A stretch of DNA of 64,000 nucleotides from Dermatophilaceae bacterium Sec6.4 (GTDB lineage Bacteria > Actinomycetota > Actinomycetes > Actinomycetales > Dermatophilaceae). The translations under genes and the position numbers were made by a program. The notes under the pieces were generated by a model. That model searched no databases. It had not been told where the DNA came from and saw only the letters and a list, made by a program, of their open reading frames with translations. The stretch covers positions 744,001 to 808,000 of the forward strand of contig CP144172.1 of NCBI GenBank assembly GCA_039636865.1, given 5' to 3'. Shown piece after piece: positions 51,181-58,856 of this stretch; position 1 is the stretch's first letter; every line of letters begins with the position of its first letter.

Positions 51181-51297
51181 GGTTCTCCTTGAGATAACTT
51201 TCCAAGAGCGCGCCAGTTATCCCCATCTGGCCCCCGGGAGCGACCAACACAGCAGAGGATCTGTGCCTCGCTCAAACCGGGCTTTGCCCGGCCACGG
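51181..51297 (-). ncRNA. Structured 5' leader RNA of the TasA-like gene (possible riboswitch)
   Basis: From the predicted transcript start to the ATG there are, in transcript order: a 6-bp hairpin CCGGGC-AAA-GCCCGG (51291-51277); a two-part stem GAGCGA..UCGCUC enclosing CACAG..CUGUG (51273-51238); and a 9-bp stem (51223-51215 with 51199-51191, one G-U) whose foot meets the AAGGAG site (51190-51185). An alternative 5-bp stem GCCAG..CUGGC (51231-51227 with 51216-51212) excludes the last stem. The mutual exclusion near the ribosome site suggests translational control. It does not match a riboswitch class known to me. Confidence 0.5.
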
Positions 51298-51302
51298 GAC
51301 GA

Positions 51303-51332
51303 AAAATAGTGGAGCGATGAAGCTCGTGTCAA
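51303..51332 (-). promoter_or_regulatory. Promoter of the TasA-like operon
   Basis: On the leftward strand TTGACA (51332-51327) is followed after 18 bases by TATTTT (51308-51303), a good housekeeping promoter. The predicted start is near 51296, giving a leader of about 117 nt. Confidence 0.6.
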
Positions 51333-51681
51333 GAGCCCGCTGTAATCGCCTCAGGTGCGGGACTTTCATTGCGCATTTGAATGGCGAATTGGGCTTTTGA
51401 TGAGTCTGCTGGCATGCGCTGCAGACTGCCGAAGAGAACCGAGGGGTTGCCTATATGCTCTTTGATCTACGCCTCAAACAGCAGGACCTCCCCGTCGCGT
51501 CCGCTGTGACGCGAAACGTCCGAGATTTGCACCACCTCGTCGTCGAATGGTCGTGGTGGCGACGCGATTCAACGGGGTGAGCGCCGATGTCCATGTCGGC
51601 GTGAGGCGCCCGGTGGTCCCGAAATTGGGTCGAATTTTTGAGGTGGCCGGATCGAGCGAGCGGGCCCGGCATACTGCGCGG
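51333..51681. other. Intergenic region upstream of TasA leader / acetyltransferase
   Basis: About 350 bp between the TasA-like promoter and the divergent acetyltransferase gene. A frame that begins at 51547 would extend the acetyltransferase by 45 residues but has no family features. Nothing else was recognised. Confidence 0.3.
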
Positions 51682-52398
51682 GTGGAGATCAACGAGTTGG
51701 GCCAGCCGGTCGGGGATGTCGTGCAGGGGTGGGACGTGCCGGGTATGCCGTCAGTCCCCACGTTCACGGGACAGTACTGCCGGTTGGAGCGACTGGATAC
51801 CGATCGCCACGCCGATCAGTTGTTCGCGGCAGACGCCCTTGATGTCGAAGGTGCGAGCTGGACCTATCTGCCCTACGGACCGTTCGCAGACCGGTCCGGT
51901 TACCGGGAATGGATCACGGGGGTTGCCCCCTGCCTCGACCCGTTTTTCTATGCAGTCGTCGCGACCGACCCGTCGGGGCAGTCCGCGCCAGGCACAGCAG
52001 TCGGGGTGTTGAGCTACCTGAGGATCGCTCCCACGGCCGGTTCGATCGAGGTCGGGCATGTCCATTTCTCACCACTGTTACAGCAGCACCGCGCGGCGAC
52101 AGAGGCTCAGTTTCTACTGATGCACCACGTATTCGACGACCTGGGATACCGGCGGTATGAGTGGAAATGCGATTCGCTGAACGCTCCTTCGTGCGCTGCG
52201 GCGACGCGGTTGGGCTTCCATTATGAAGGCACATTCCGCCAGGACCGGGTGGTCAAGGGCCGCAATCGTGACACCGCGTGGTATTCCATCACCGACGCCG
52301 AATGGCCCCGGGTGCGCAGCGCATTCACGGCATGGCTGAGTGCTGAAAATTTCGACGATGACGGCCGCCAGAAGGCGCCGCTGCAGGCGCGCATCTGA
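51682..52398 (+). CDS. RimJ/RimL-type GNAT acetyltransferase
   Basis: A 238-residue protein. The family pattern is GQYCRLERLDTDRHADQLFAA, then SIEVGHVHFSPLLQQHRAATEAQFLLM and CDSLNAPSCAAATRLGFHYE, ending with WYSITDAEWPRV. It resembles the RimJ/RimL/SpeG type used for protein N-termini or polyamines. GTG 51682 is the preferred start. Confidence 0.75.
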   Translation: MEINELGQPVGDVVQGWDVPGMPSVPTFTGQYCRLERLDTDRHADQLFAADALDVEGASWTYLPYGPFADRSGYREWITGVAPCLDPFFYAVVATDPSGQSAPGTAVGVLSYLRIAPTAGSIEVGHVHFSPLLQQHRAATEAQFLLMHHVFDDLGYRRYEWKCDSLNAPSCAAATRLGFHYEGTFRQDRVVKGRNRDTAWYSITDAEWPRVRSAFTAWLSAENFDDDGRQKAPLQARI

Positions 52399-52579
52399 GC
52401 CTCGGCTGGGCCGGTACGCGCTCGCTCACTTCGCCCACTGTGCAGCCCAGGTCCGGCGGGTGGCACTCAGCGTCGGATTCTCGGGGCGGCCAGGTCTCGC
52501 GGGTCGGACTAGGGCCCGTGCGTTGGGGTGAACAGGGCCACCTCATGCACGTGCTGGTACCGACCTGCACACTGTCTGC

Positions 52580-53248
52580 ATGGCTGATCTCCCCGACAAG
52601 GTCTTCGTCGTCATCGGCGCCTCTGGCGCGCTCGGCTCCCGTATCGCTCAGCGGCTGGCCGATGCCGGAGCTTCCCTTACCGTCAGCGTTCATTCGGGCA
52701 GCTGCCCGGTCGAGGGCGCACACACCGTGACCGCGGACCTACGTGAACCTGCCGCGCCGCAGCAGATCATCGACGCCGCGATCCAGCAGCACGGTCATCT
52801 CGACGGTGTGGTCATCGCAGCCGGTATCGCCGCGTTCGGTCCGCTGACCGAGATCGGGGACGACACTGTGGACGACCTGGTGCTGGTGGACTTCCTCGGG
52901 CCTTTGCGCGTGCTGCGCGCCGCGTTACCCGTGCTGGAGCCCGGTGGGGTTGTCGCCGGGATCAGCGCCGTTCTCGCCGAGCAACCGGTTGCCGGGATGG
53001 CCACCTACTCAGCGGTCAAGGCTGCCGCGTCGGCGCTCTTCCTTGCGGCGGCGAAAGAAGCACGCAGGAGCAAGATCCGCGTACTCGACATCCGTCCCCC
53101 GCACACCGAAACGGGCCTGGCCGACCGTGCGATCGCAGGAGAGGCTCCGAAGATGCCGCAGGGCGCCGACCCGGACGCAGTTGCCCAGCGAATCGTGGAG
53201 GCCATCCTCGGCAACGAGCGCGAGCTACCCAGCTCGGCATTCGCCTGA
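52580..53248 (+). CDS. Short-chain dehydrogenase/reductase (SDR)
   Basis: A 222-residue SDR. The N-terminal cofactor loop is FVVIGASGALGSRIAQRLA, and the catalytic Tyr and Lys are in ATYSAVKAAASALF. It is shorter than the classic 250 residues, and the Ser in the active site occurs as GISAVLAEQ. The substrate is unknown. It is convergent with the soxR gene. Confidence 0.8.
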   Translation: MADLPDKVFVVIGASGALGSRIAQRLADAGASLTVSVHSGSCPVEGAHTVTADLREPAAPQQIIDAAIQQHGHLDGVVIAAGIAAFGPLTEIGDDTVDDLVLVDFLGPLRVLRAALPVLEPGGVVAGISAVLAEQPVAGMATYSAVKAAASALFLAAAKEARRSKIRVLDIRPPHTETGLADRAIAGEAPKMPQGADPDAVAQRIVEAILGNERELPSSAFA

Positions 53249-53271
53249 GGAACTGCGACAGCGGGTCCGCC

Positions 53272-53823
53272 TCAACTGTCCGGCCGGTACGGGGATGTCC
53301 CAGGCGGCGGTAGAAACTTTTTCGGGTGACGTTCGTCGGTGGCAGTTCGTAACCACCGTGAACCGGCGCCCTCAGCGGCGGCAGCATCGTCGGGGTTGAA
53401 CAATGCGCACCTGGTCAGCGACAGGCAACCGCAACCGATGCAACCGTCGAGGGTGTCCTGAAGGGCGCGCAACTCGCGAATACGGGCGTCAATCCGCGCT
53501 CGCCAGGGCCCGGACAAGCGAGTCCAGTCTTCTCGTGAGGGTGCGCGGTCCTTCGGGAGCTGGGTGAGCAGGTCGTGGATCTGCGCAAGCGTCAACCCCA
53601 CGCGTTGCCCGGCGGCGACGAATGCCAACCGGCGCAAGACCTGACGGGGATAACGTCGCTGGTTGCCTGCGGTGCGTGTCGCGCTGAGCAGACCCAACCG
53701 TTCGTAGTAGCGCAGGGTCGCCGGGCTCAGTCCCGCTCCACCTGCGACACCGAACTGCTGGACCAGACGTACACACGGCTGCGAGCCACCGGTCCGGAGT
53801 TTCAGGGGTGGCTGTCCAACCAT
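53272..53823 (-). CDS. soxR: SoxR-like MerR-family redox regulator, N-terminus disturbed
   Basis: The MerR DNA-binding segment ATLRYYERLGLLSATRTAGNQRRYPR is followed by a dimerisation helix and the SoxR iron-sulfur motif Cys-x2-Cys-x-Cys-x5-Cys in CIGCGCLSLTRC. This would hold a [2Fe-2S] centre sensing redox-active compounds. The expected start, shortly before GVAGGAGLSP, is missing: the only in-frame ATG (53823) lies in sequence antisense to the neighbouring questin-oxidase-like gene. The first part of the called frame is therefore probably not native. Confidence 0.65.
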   Translation of the reverse strand: MVGQPPLKLRTGGSQPCVRLVQQFGVAGGAGLSPATLRYYERLGLLSATRTAGNQRRYPRQVLRRLAFVAAGQRVGLTLAQIHDLLTQLPKDRAPSREDWTRLSGPWRARIDARIRELRALQDTLDGCIGCGCLSLTRCALFNPDDAAAAEGAGSRWLRTATDERHPKKFLPPPGTSPYRPDS

Positions 53824-54776
53824 GGCCCAATGGCAGCCGATGCGATGATCCGCCTCGGTCGCGGTGCCGAGGTCGAGCGATGGGTGGATGGCTACGTGCG
53901 CCGCTTGGAGGACCCGCCGGCATCGCGGTGGTGGATCACGCAGGACGAATGGCCGCAGGCGCTCGGTGATCCTTCTCGACTCGGCGACTGGATCGCGCTC
54001 TTCGACCGGGAGCTGAGCGAGCAGTCGTGGCAGGCGGTTCTGGTGCGGTGGTGGCCCCGGCTGATCGACGGTGCCGTTGCCTCGGCCACCCACGGTTTGA
54101 TCAGGACCGGGCACGCTGTCCGAGCACTCCTGGAAGCCCCGACCCAGGCTCGCGTAGCCGAACTTGCGCAGTCTCTCGGCTACTGGGCGGCGCGCCACCA
54201 GCGTCTGCCTGGGCATCCTCGCCCGAGTGGTGTTGCCAATCCGGACACCGCGCTGGAGGCCGTGCCACCCATGGATACCAGCGGCGGTATCGGTGCCCGG
54301 TTGAATGATCTCGCCCGCACGTCGTCCTGGCCGACCACTGTGGCGCGGTTGCACCTGCCTGGTGCGCCGGCGCAGGTTCCCGACGCGCTGGACGCCCTGG
54401 TCGACGCTCGGTAACTCACTATCAGCAGTGGGCTCACGCAAACCCGGTCATGCTGGTGCATTCTGCGACCGCACCGCGCGCCGCGAGTCTGGTGTTGCTT
54501 GCGCTGCCGCAGAGCCTGTGGATGCCTACCCTCGAGGTTGCCTGGGCGGTCACCGCAGCAGTCGGCTCGATCTACCGCCCCACGAACCCACGCCCGCCCC
54601 TGACCCGCAGTGAAGAGCGCAACGCGACGCCCGACCAGGTCACCGATCGCGCGGTCGGCAGCGGCGACGAGCATGCGATCAAGTTCGCCGAAGTGGCGCA
54701 GGAATCACATCGTCGCGGCAACCCTCATGCACTCCCAGCGGCGGCTCGCGCATGTCATCTCATCGCCGGCGACTGA
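53749..54776 (+). pseudogene. Questin oxidase-like (DUF4243) gene, 5'-truncated and frameshifted
   Basis: The frame with TYTRLRATGPEFQGWLSNHG, MIRLGRGAEVERWVDGYVRR and THGLIRTGHAVRALLEAP is the N-terminal two thirds of a DUF4243/questin-oxidase-like protein. It stops at 54414 after ALVDAR. The sequel continues in another frame as VTHYQQWAHANPVMLVHSAT and LEVAWAVTAAVGSIYRP, reaching 54776; one added G near 54410 restores a single frame. No usable start codon precedes the conserved N-terminus, because the sequence runs straight into the soxR gene. The gene is most likely inactive. Confidence 0.7.
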
Positions 54777-54816
54777 GGCGGCCGGTCGCTGGGCGCGCGT
54801 CAGTGGTGACGTGCCA

Positions 54817-55107
54817 TTACGTTTGCGCGCGCTGGATCTCGTCGACGGCCAGCTTGGCGGTCATCAGATCGACACCGGTGGCTTCTCGATAAATTTTCAC
54901 CGCACGGATCGGCTCGCCCTTGTTCAACGCCTCGTGCACGTCGGTGAGATCCACGCTGGGCTGCAGCCCAGCGTGTTCAAGGAGCAGATCTACCTTTGTG
55001 TCCAGCCGTCGCAATGCCGCTCGCTGCAGATCTTGCTGCTTCAAACCCCAGGAGAACGACAATGCTGCACAGATGACAATTGCGCCGACAAATAAAAACG
55101 TCTCCAT
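54817..55107 (-). CDS. Membrane-anchored ribosomal L7/L12 C-terminal-like protein
   Basis: A 96-residue protein with an N-terminal helix, FLFVGAIVICAALSFSWGL, a coiled region, and a C-terminal domain, DVHEALNKGEPIRAVKIYRE then ATGVDLMTAKLAVDEIQ. The latter resembles the bL12 C-terminal fold (xVKxxREaTGxxLxxAKxxVe). Stand-alone proteins of this type occur in actinobacteria; the function is unknown. Confidence 0.6.
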   Translation of the reverse strand: METFLFVGAIVICAALSFSWGLKQQDLQRAALRRLDTKVDLLLEHAGLQPSVDLTDVHEALNKGEPIRAVKIYREATGVDLMTAKLAVDEIQRAQT

Positions 55108-55385
55108 CTACGGACGATAGCCGCCAGCGCGGTGCGGCGCCTTTTACGGTGCGCAGATGGCGACAGCGCGAAAGGGACGGCACCGGGCGAATACGGACAC
55201 GGGCGCCGATGGTCCGTCGCTGTGCCGCCCGGTATCGGGCGGTCCCGGAGCGAGTTTCGGCGGTACGCTTATTGATGCTGAGATCTTCAGCCAGTTCGGG
55301 AAAGATCCGGCCGTCCGCTGCCGCGTCTCGAAGCAGCAGCTTCTGGCCCGATCGCCAAGGGTCCGTGTCCTCGATGCAGGTTTTC

Positions 55386-55955
55386 ATGGCTCTCCTCAGT
55401 ACCCCACCGACTCAGACGACTCCCGATCGTGAACTGCACGCCGGACCGCGTCTCTCATCCGATCAGTCCCCTGCCGGCAGTGATCATTCGCAGTTCCGCC
55501 CACACGCGATGACACCGATCGAACGTGCGTTGGATCGCTGGGATGACGAGGGTGGACACGCTCCTCCTGGGCCGCACACCCACGCAGCGCCCGAAGTGTC
55601 GGAAGCCGAGATGTCCTGCTCCTGTGTGGCACTCGGGTTGCCATGTTCCTGCATGGCAGTAGCGGCTGTCAGGGGCACCAGATCCGTGGCCGATGAGAAG
55701 GCGTTTGCCGAAGCCCTCGCTGCGCTCGCCGAACTTGCAGACGACGCGCTGGGGGGCGTGGAGGGGCTGGACCGGGCGTCCTGCTCACCGAACATCACGT
55801 ACCTCGCCCAGATCGGTATGGGTGCCGCGGCCCGCGGATGTTCGCAAGAGGGGTGGCGCGCAATGGTGGCGATCACTCAGGGGTCGGATGCGACGCGAGA
55901 GCTCGATCAGGCCGAAGAATGCATGCGGTACAGCGGTCTGTGGCCATGGGCCTGA
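55386..55955 (+). CDS. Hypothetical Cys-containing protein
   Basis: A 189-residue frame; the clearest part starts near ATG 55509 (MTPIERALDRWDDEGGHA) and contains EMSCSCVALGLPCSCMAVA, then ADEKAFAEALAALAELADDALGG and a C-terminal SGLWPWA. The four Cys in SCSC..CSC could bind a metal. No family recognised; the start is uncertain (55374, 55386 or 55509). Confidence 0.4.
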   Translation: MALLSTPPTQTTPDRELHAGPRLSSDQSPAGSDHSQFRPHAMTPIERALDRWDDEGGHAPPGPHTHAAPEVSEAEMSCSCVALGLPCSCMAVAAVRGTRSVADEKAFAEALAALAELADDALGGVEGLDRASCSPNITYLAQIGMGAAARGCSQEGWRAMVAITQGSDATRELDQAEECMRYSGLWPWA

Positions 55956-55987
55956 TCGTGGACGAATCGAAGCGAAAGGTCGAGCCA

Positions 55988-56440
55988 ATGACTAACAGCA
56001 CGCCAAAACCGCAGACGACGGAACGGATTGTGGTGGGGGTCGACGGATCGGCGGCCTCGATCGACGCTGTGCGGTGGGCGGCCCGCCAGGCCCAGCTCAC
56101 CGGTGCCGCCCTGGAGGCGGTGATCGCCTGGCAGTACCCGATGTCCTCCAGTGGCTACCTGTTGGGCGTGCAGGACGATTGGCAGGCGAACGCGCAGTCC
56201 GTGATCGAGCATGCAATGGAACTGGCGGACCTGCCCGCGGACCTGGTCACGGCCCAACGCGTCATCGAAGGACACCCGGCAGAGATGCTGATCCAGACGG
56301 CGATGGGCGCTGATCTGCTCGTCGTCGGTAGCCGAGGGCACGGCGGATTTGCCGGCATGCTGATCGGCTCGGTCAGCGAACACGTCTGCTCGCATGCGCC
56401 GTGTCCGGTCCTCGTGGTCCGGCACCTGGAGGCTCAGTAG
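55988..56440 (+). CDS. Universal stress protein (ATP-binding UspA type)
   Basis: A 150-residue Usp domain with ERIVVGVDGSAASIDAVRWA at the N-terminus and the full ATP-binding motif Gly-x2-Gly-x9-Gly-Ser in GSRGHGGFAGMLIGSVSEHV, then PCPVLVVR. It lies 32 bp downstream of the Cys-containing hypothetical gene. Confidence 0.85.
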   Translation: MTNSTPKPQTTERIVVGVDGSAASIDAVRWAARQAQLTGAALEAVIAWQYPMSSSGYLLGVQDDWQANAQSVIEHAMELADLPADLVTAQRVIEGHPAEMLIQTAMGADLLVVGSRGHGGFAGMLIGSVSEHVCSHAPCPVLVVRHLEAQ

Positions 56441-56467
56441 CGACCCCGCCCGTCGTGGCGAACACGC

Positions 56468-56830
56468 TCAGGGGCACAGCAACTGCACCAACACGGTGGC
56501 ATCGCTGATGTCCGACCGCTTGCTGGCGGTCAGCAAAGTGAGCGGTCGGCGCTGCGCCAGTTGGCGTAGATGCTCCAGCACCTCGGCACGCTCAGGTTCC
56601 TGCAGCTCGATCCGGTAGCGGCGAGCGAACTCCTCGAATCGATCCGGTTCGTGCCCGTACCACTGACGCAGCTGGGTGGACGGTGCTATTTGCTTGCACC
56701 ACTCGTCCAGGTCGGCTTTCTCCTTGCTCAGCCCGCGCGGCCAGATACGATCCACCAGCACACGGGCCCCGTCACCGTCGGCACGCGGATCGTACGGGCG
56801 TCCGACCCGGACGGTGTGGTTATCCGTCAC
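56468..56830 (-). CDS. DUF488 family protein
   Basis: A 120-residue protein of DUF488: GDGARVLVDRIWPRGLSKEK, DEWCKQIAPSTQLRQWYGH, then FARRYRIEL and LTLLTASKRSD. The family has no established biochemical role. It is a single gene between two inward-reading units. Confidence 0.75.
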   Translation of the reverse strand: MTDNHTVRVGRPYDPRADGDGARVLVDRIWPRGLSKEKADLDEWCKQIAPSTQLRQWYGHEPDRFEEFARRYRIELQEPERAEVLEHLRQLAQRRPLTLLTASKRSDISDATVLVQLLCP

Positions 56831-56872
56831 AAGGTGGCCTCCGCGTCATTCCCGGCAGTATTTCGCTGTGCT

Positions 56873-57301
56873 TCACGGGTGACCCATGCCGCCACCGCCG
56901 ATGGGGTATGGGGCGCCACTGCCCCGATAAGGGTTGCTGCCGTAATGCTTGTGGACGCTGACGTGATGTGGGTGGTCATCGACAAGATCCGGGTCATATT
57001 CCGGCGCCGATGCGACCTTCTCGCTCGACTGGTCGATGAGCACCTCGTCGGTGGTGATGCTGGTGATGGTTTCGACGGGTAAAAGCGTTCTCGTCTCGCC
57101 CATACCCAGGAAGCCAGAATGTTCAACCACCATGAAACGCACCTTGTGTTCCTGATCATCAACGAGTAGATCAGCCACCATGCCGATTTCGGCACCGTCT
57201 ATATCTCTGACCGTGCGACCACGGACGTCATTGAGCACGCCTTCAATCGTCTGACCTCGGTCGCCCAGCGTGTAAAGGGTCGCAATCTCGTCGTCCGGCA
57301 T
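56873..57301 (-). CDS. PRC-barrel domain protein
   Basis: A 142-residue protein. The PRC barrel is RGRTVRDIDGAEIGMVADLL through VRFMVVEHSGFLGMGETRTL with LPVETITSI. The C-terminal tail is His/Gly-rich (DDHPHHVSVHKHYG). The ATG is preceded by AGGAG. Single PRC barrels of this type are common in actinobacteria, often stress-linked; function unknown. Confidence 0.75.
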   Translation of the reverse strand: MPDDEIATLYTLGDRGQTIEGVLNDVRGRTVRDIDGAEIGMVADLLVDDQEHKVRFMVVEHSGFLGMGETRTLLPVETITSITTDEVLIDQSSEKVASAPEYDPDLVDDHPHHVSVHKHYGSNPYRGSGAPYPIGGGGMGHP

Positions 57302-57539
57302 GGCGTCATCTCCTGGAGTGGTCTGTACAGCTGTCGACGACTCGCCACCGCCGAGCAGTGGAGAAGTCCGCAGAGAATGCGACCGGGTGTGTCTGGTGTT
57401 GAGCGAGACTCCACGCGGCGGCGGTTGGCAGACTGCGAGATCCAGACCGGCTGCGAGGCAGCCAATTTCACAGTACGCGCGCCGGAGGGGCAAGTCCACA
57501 GCGCGCCTGCGGCTACCCATTATGCCCGCCGTCGCCGCG

Positions 57540-58139
57540 TTATCCGTTGATGGCGGTGGTGAGGCTGTAGATGCCGAGTCCGAGCATGACGACCGCAGCG
57601 ATTCGGGTGATCCACTGCAACGGCAGGACCGAGAGCAGGGTTTTGCCGCCGAGGATTGCCAGCAGGCCCACGGCCCACAGTCCCAGCGTGGCTCCGACTG
57701 CCACCGAGACCGGATCGTCGTATTTCGCGGCGAGGTTGGCCGTCAGGATCTGGGTCAGGTCACCCCACTCGGCCACGAAAATGACGCCGTATCCCAGCGA
57801 AGCGACCCGCCAGAACCCGGCTGTTTCGGTAACACCGGAGATTTCTTCCTCGTCCTCTTCTTCCTTGGTGTCGTGGCCCTCGCGCCAGACGAGGAAGGCG
57901 CCGAGCAGGAAGAGTGCGGCTACGACGAGTTCGACGGGACGGCGGGGTAGCAGAGTCAGTAGCGATCCTGCGGCAACAGCGATCAGCACGTGGGTCAGAA
58001 AGGCCGCGGCCATCCCGGCGTAGACCCACCAGATGGGAAAACGGGTACCCAGGACGAGACCGGCGACGGCGGTCTTGTCGGGTAGTTCGGCGATGAAGAT
58101 CAGTCCGAACACGATCGCGATGATCGAGATACTGAACAT
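57540..58139 (-). CDS. GDT1/TMEM165-family (UPF0016) Mn2+/cation transporter
   Basis: A 199-residue protein with six transmembrane helices and the two family motifs, FIAELPDKTAVAGL (E-x-P-D-K-T) and FVAEWGDLTQILTANLAAK (E-x-G-D-x-T/S). The acidic central loop is KEEEDEEEI. Family members export Mn2+ or exchange Ca2+/Mn2+ with H+. The ATG is behind GGAGGG. A yybP-ykoY-type RNA lies just upstream, which fits control by Mn2+. Confidence 0.85.
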   Translation of the reverse strand: MFSISIIAIVFGLIFIAELPDKTAVAGLVLGTRFPIWWVYAGMAAAFLTHVLIAVAAGSLLTLLPRRPVELVVAALFLLGAFLVWREGHDTKEEEDEEEISGVTETAGFWRVASLGYGVIFVAEWGDLTQILTANLAAKYDDPVSVAVGATLGLWAVGLLAILGGKTLLSVLPLQWITRIAAVVMLGLGIYSLTTAING

Positions 58140-58222
58140 GGGTCCCTCCGGCGTTGCGGCCGGGGCCCAACGCTTCGAGAGAGATTCGTGAGGCGTCGGA
58201 CCGCCAACCAATGGTTGATGAT

Positions 58223-58320
58223 CCGAACGTCTCGTCCAGCCGGTCAACGCCGGCCCTGGACACCGGGCCGCGCGAGCGGCCGGTATGTCGACATCCAGTC
58301 TGGGGACTACTCCCGTTCGG
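58223..58320 (-). promoter_or_regulatory. yybP-ykoY manganese riboswitch
   Basis: Read leftward, the P1 stem is CCGAACG (58320-58314) with CGTTCGG (58229-58223), perfect over 7 bp. Inside it are the conserved 5' segment GGAGTAG(TC) directly after P1, a GGCCGC..GCGGCC stem, a GCCGG..CCGGC hairpin containing the conserved TTGACCGG, and the ACGAGA segment directly before the 3' side of P1. This matches the yybP-ykoY class. A further hairpin, GCGTTG..CAACGC, at 58151-58173 lies just before the ribosome site and could be the switching element. Confidence 0.8.
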
Positions 58321-58439
58321 CGACGAAGGTAGCCGATCGGACCGGCCGCTTCCAATTCGTGCACGGCGACGTGGAGGATTCCCGCACTGGTAGTTCAGTA
58401 AAAGACCGTCGGGGAAAACAGCGTGCTGGGGTGCTGCGG

Positions 58440-58796
58440 TCAGATTGGTTCGGTGTCCGAGGCGCCGAGGCGTAGGTGCTCGACGTGGTAGACCGCTTCG
58501 TCGAGCAGTGCCGCGACGTGCTGGTCGAAGAGGGTGTAGGTGATGTTGCGGCCGTTACGGGTGGCGGTCACCAACCCCATGATGCGCAGCAGCCGCAGCT
58601 GATGAGAGATGGCCGACTGCTCCAGGTGCAATGCAGTGGTCAACTCGCCCACCGTCGCCGGGCCCTGTCGAAGCTGGGACAGAATCAGCAACCGGCTCGG
58701 TGCGACCAGCGCCTGCAGGGTCTCAGCAACCGCAGCGGCACTGTCGCTGTCCAGGCGCGCCGGTGGCGTGTCCCCGTCGCGCGCTCCGTGACTCAC
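58440..58796 (-). CDS. nmtR: ArsR/SmtB-family nickel/cobalt sensor (NmtR-like)
   Basis: A 118-residue winged-helix repressor. The N-terminus MSHGARDG matches NmtR (His3 ligand), the recognition helix is HLEQSAISHQLRLLRIMGLV, and the C-terminal helix FDQHVAALLDEAVYHVEHLRLG holds the Asp, His, His, His set that NmtR uses for Ni/Co. GTG 58796 is chosen over upstream ATGs because it gives the NmtR-like N-terminus and leaves the operator outside the gene. It is divergent from the P-type ATPase. Confidence 0.85.
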   Translation of the reverse strand: MSHGARDGDTPPARLDSDSAAAVAETLQALVAPSRLLILSQLRQGPATVGELTTALHLEQSAISHQLRLLRIMGLVTATRNGRNITYTLFDQHVAALLDEAVYHVEHLRLGASDTEPI

Positions 58797-58814
58797 CTGC
58801 TGATCGTACCGACT

Positions 58815-58844
58815 GACATACATGAACATCTATTCATGTATGTC
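58815..58844. promoter_or_regulatory. 30-bp palindromic operator for the NmtR-like repressor
   Basis: A perfect inverted repeat with 12-bp arms, GACATACATGAA and TTCATGTATGTC, around CATCTA. It contains the ATGAACA-N2-TATTCAT type core seen in SmtB/ArsR-family operators. It sits between the two divergent starts (58796 and 58857). A -10-like TAGGAT (58845-58850) next to it suggests a nearly leaderless transcript for the ATPase. Confidence 0.7.
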
Positions 58845-58856
58845 TAGGATGATCTG

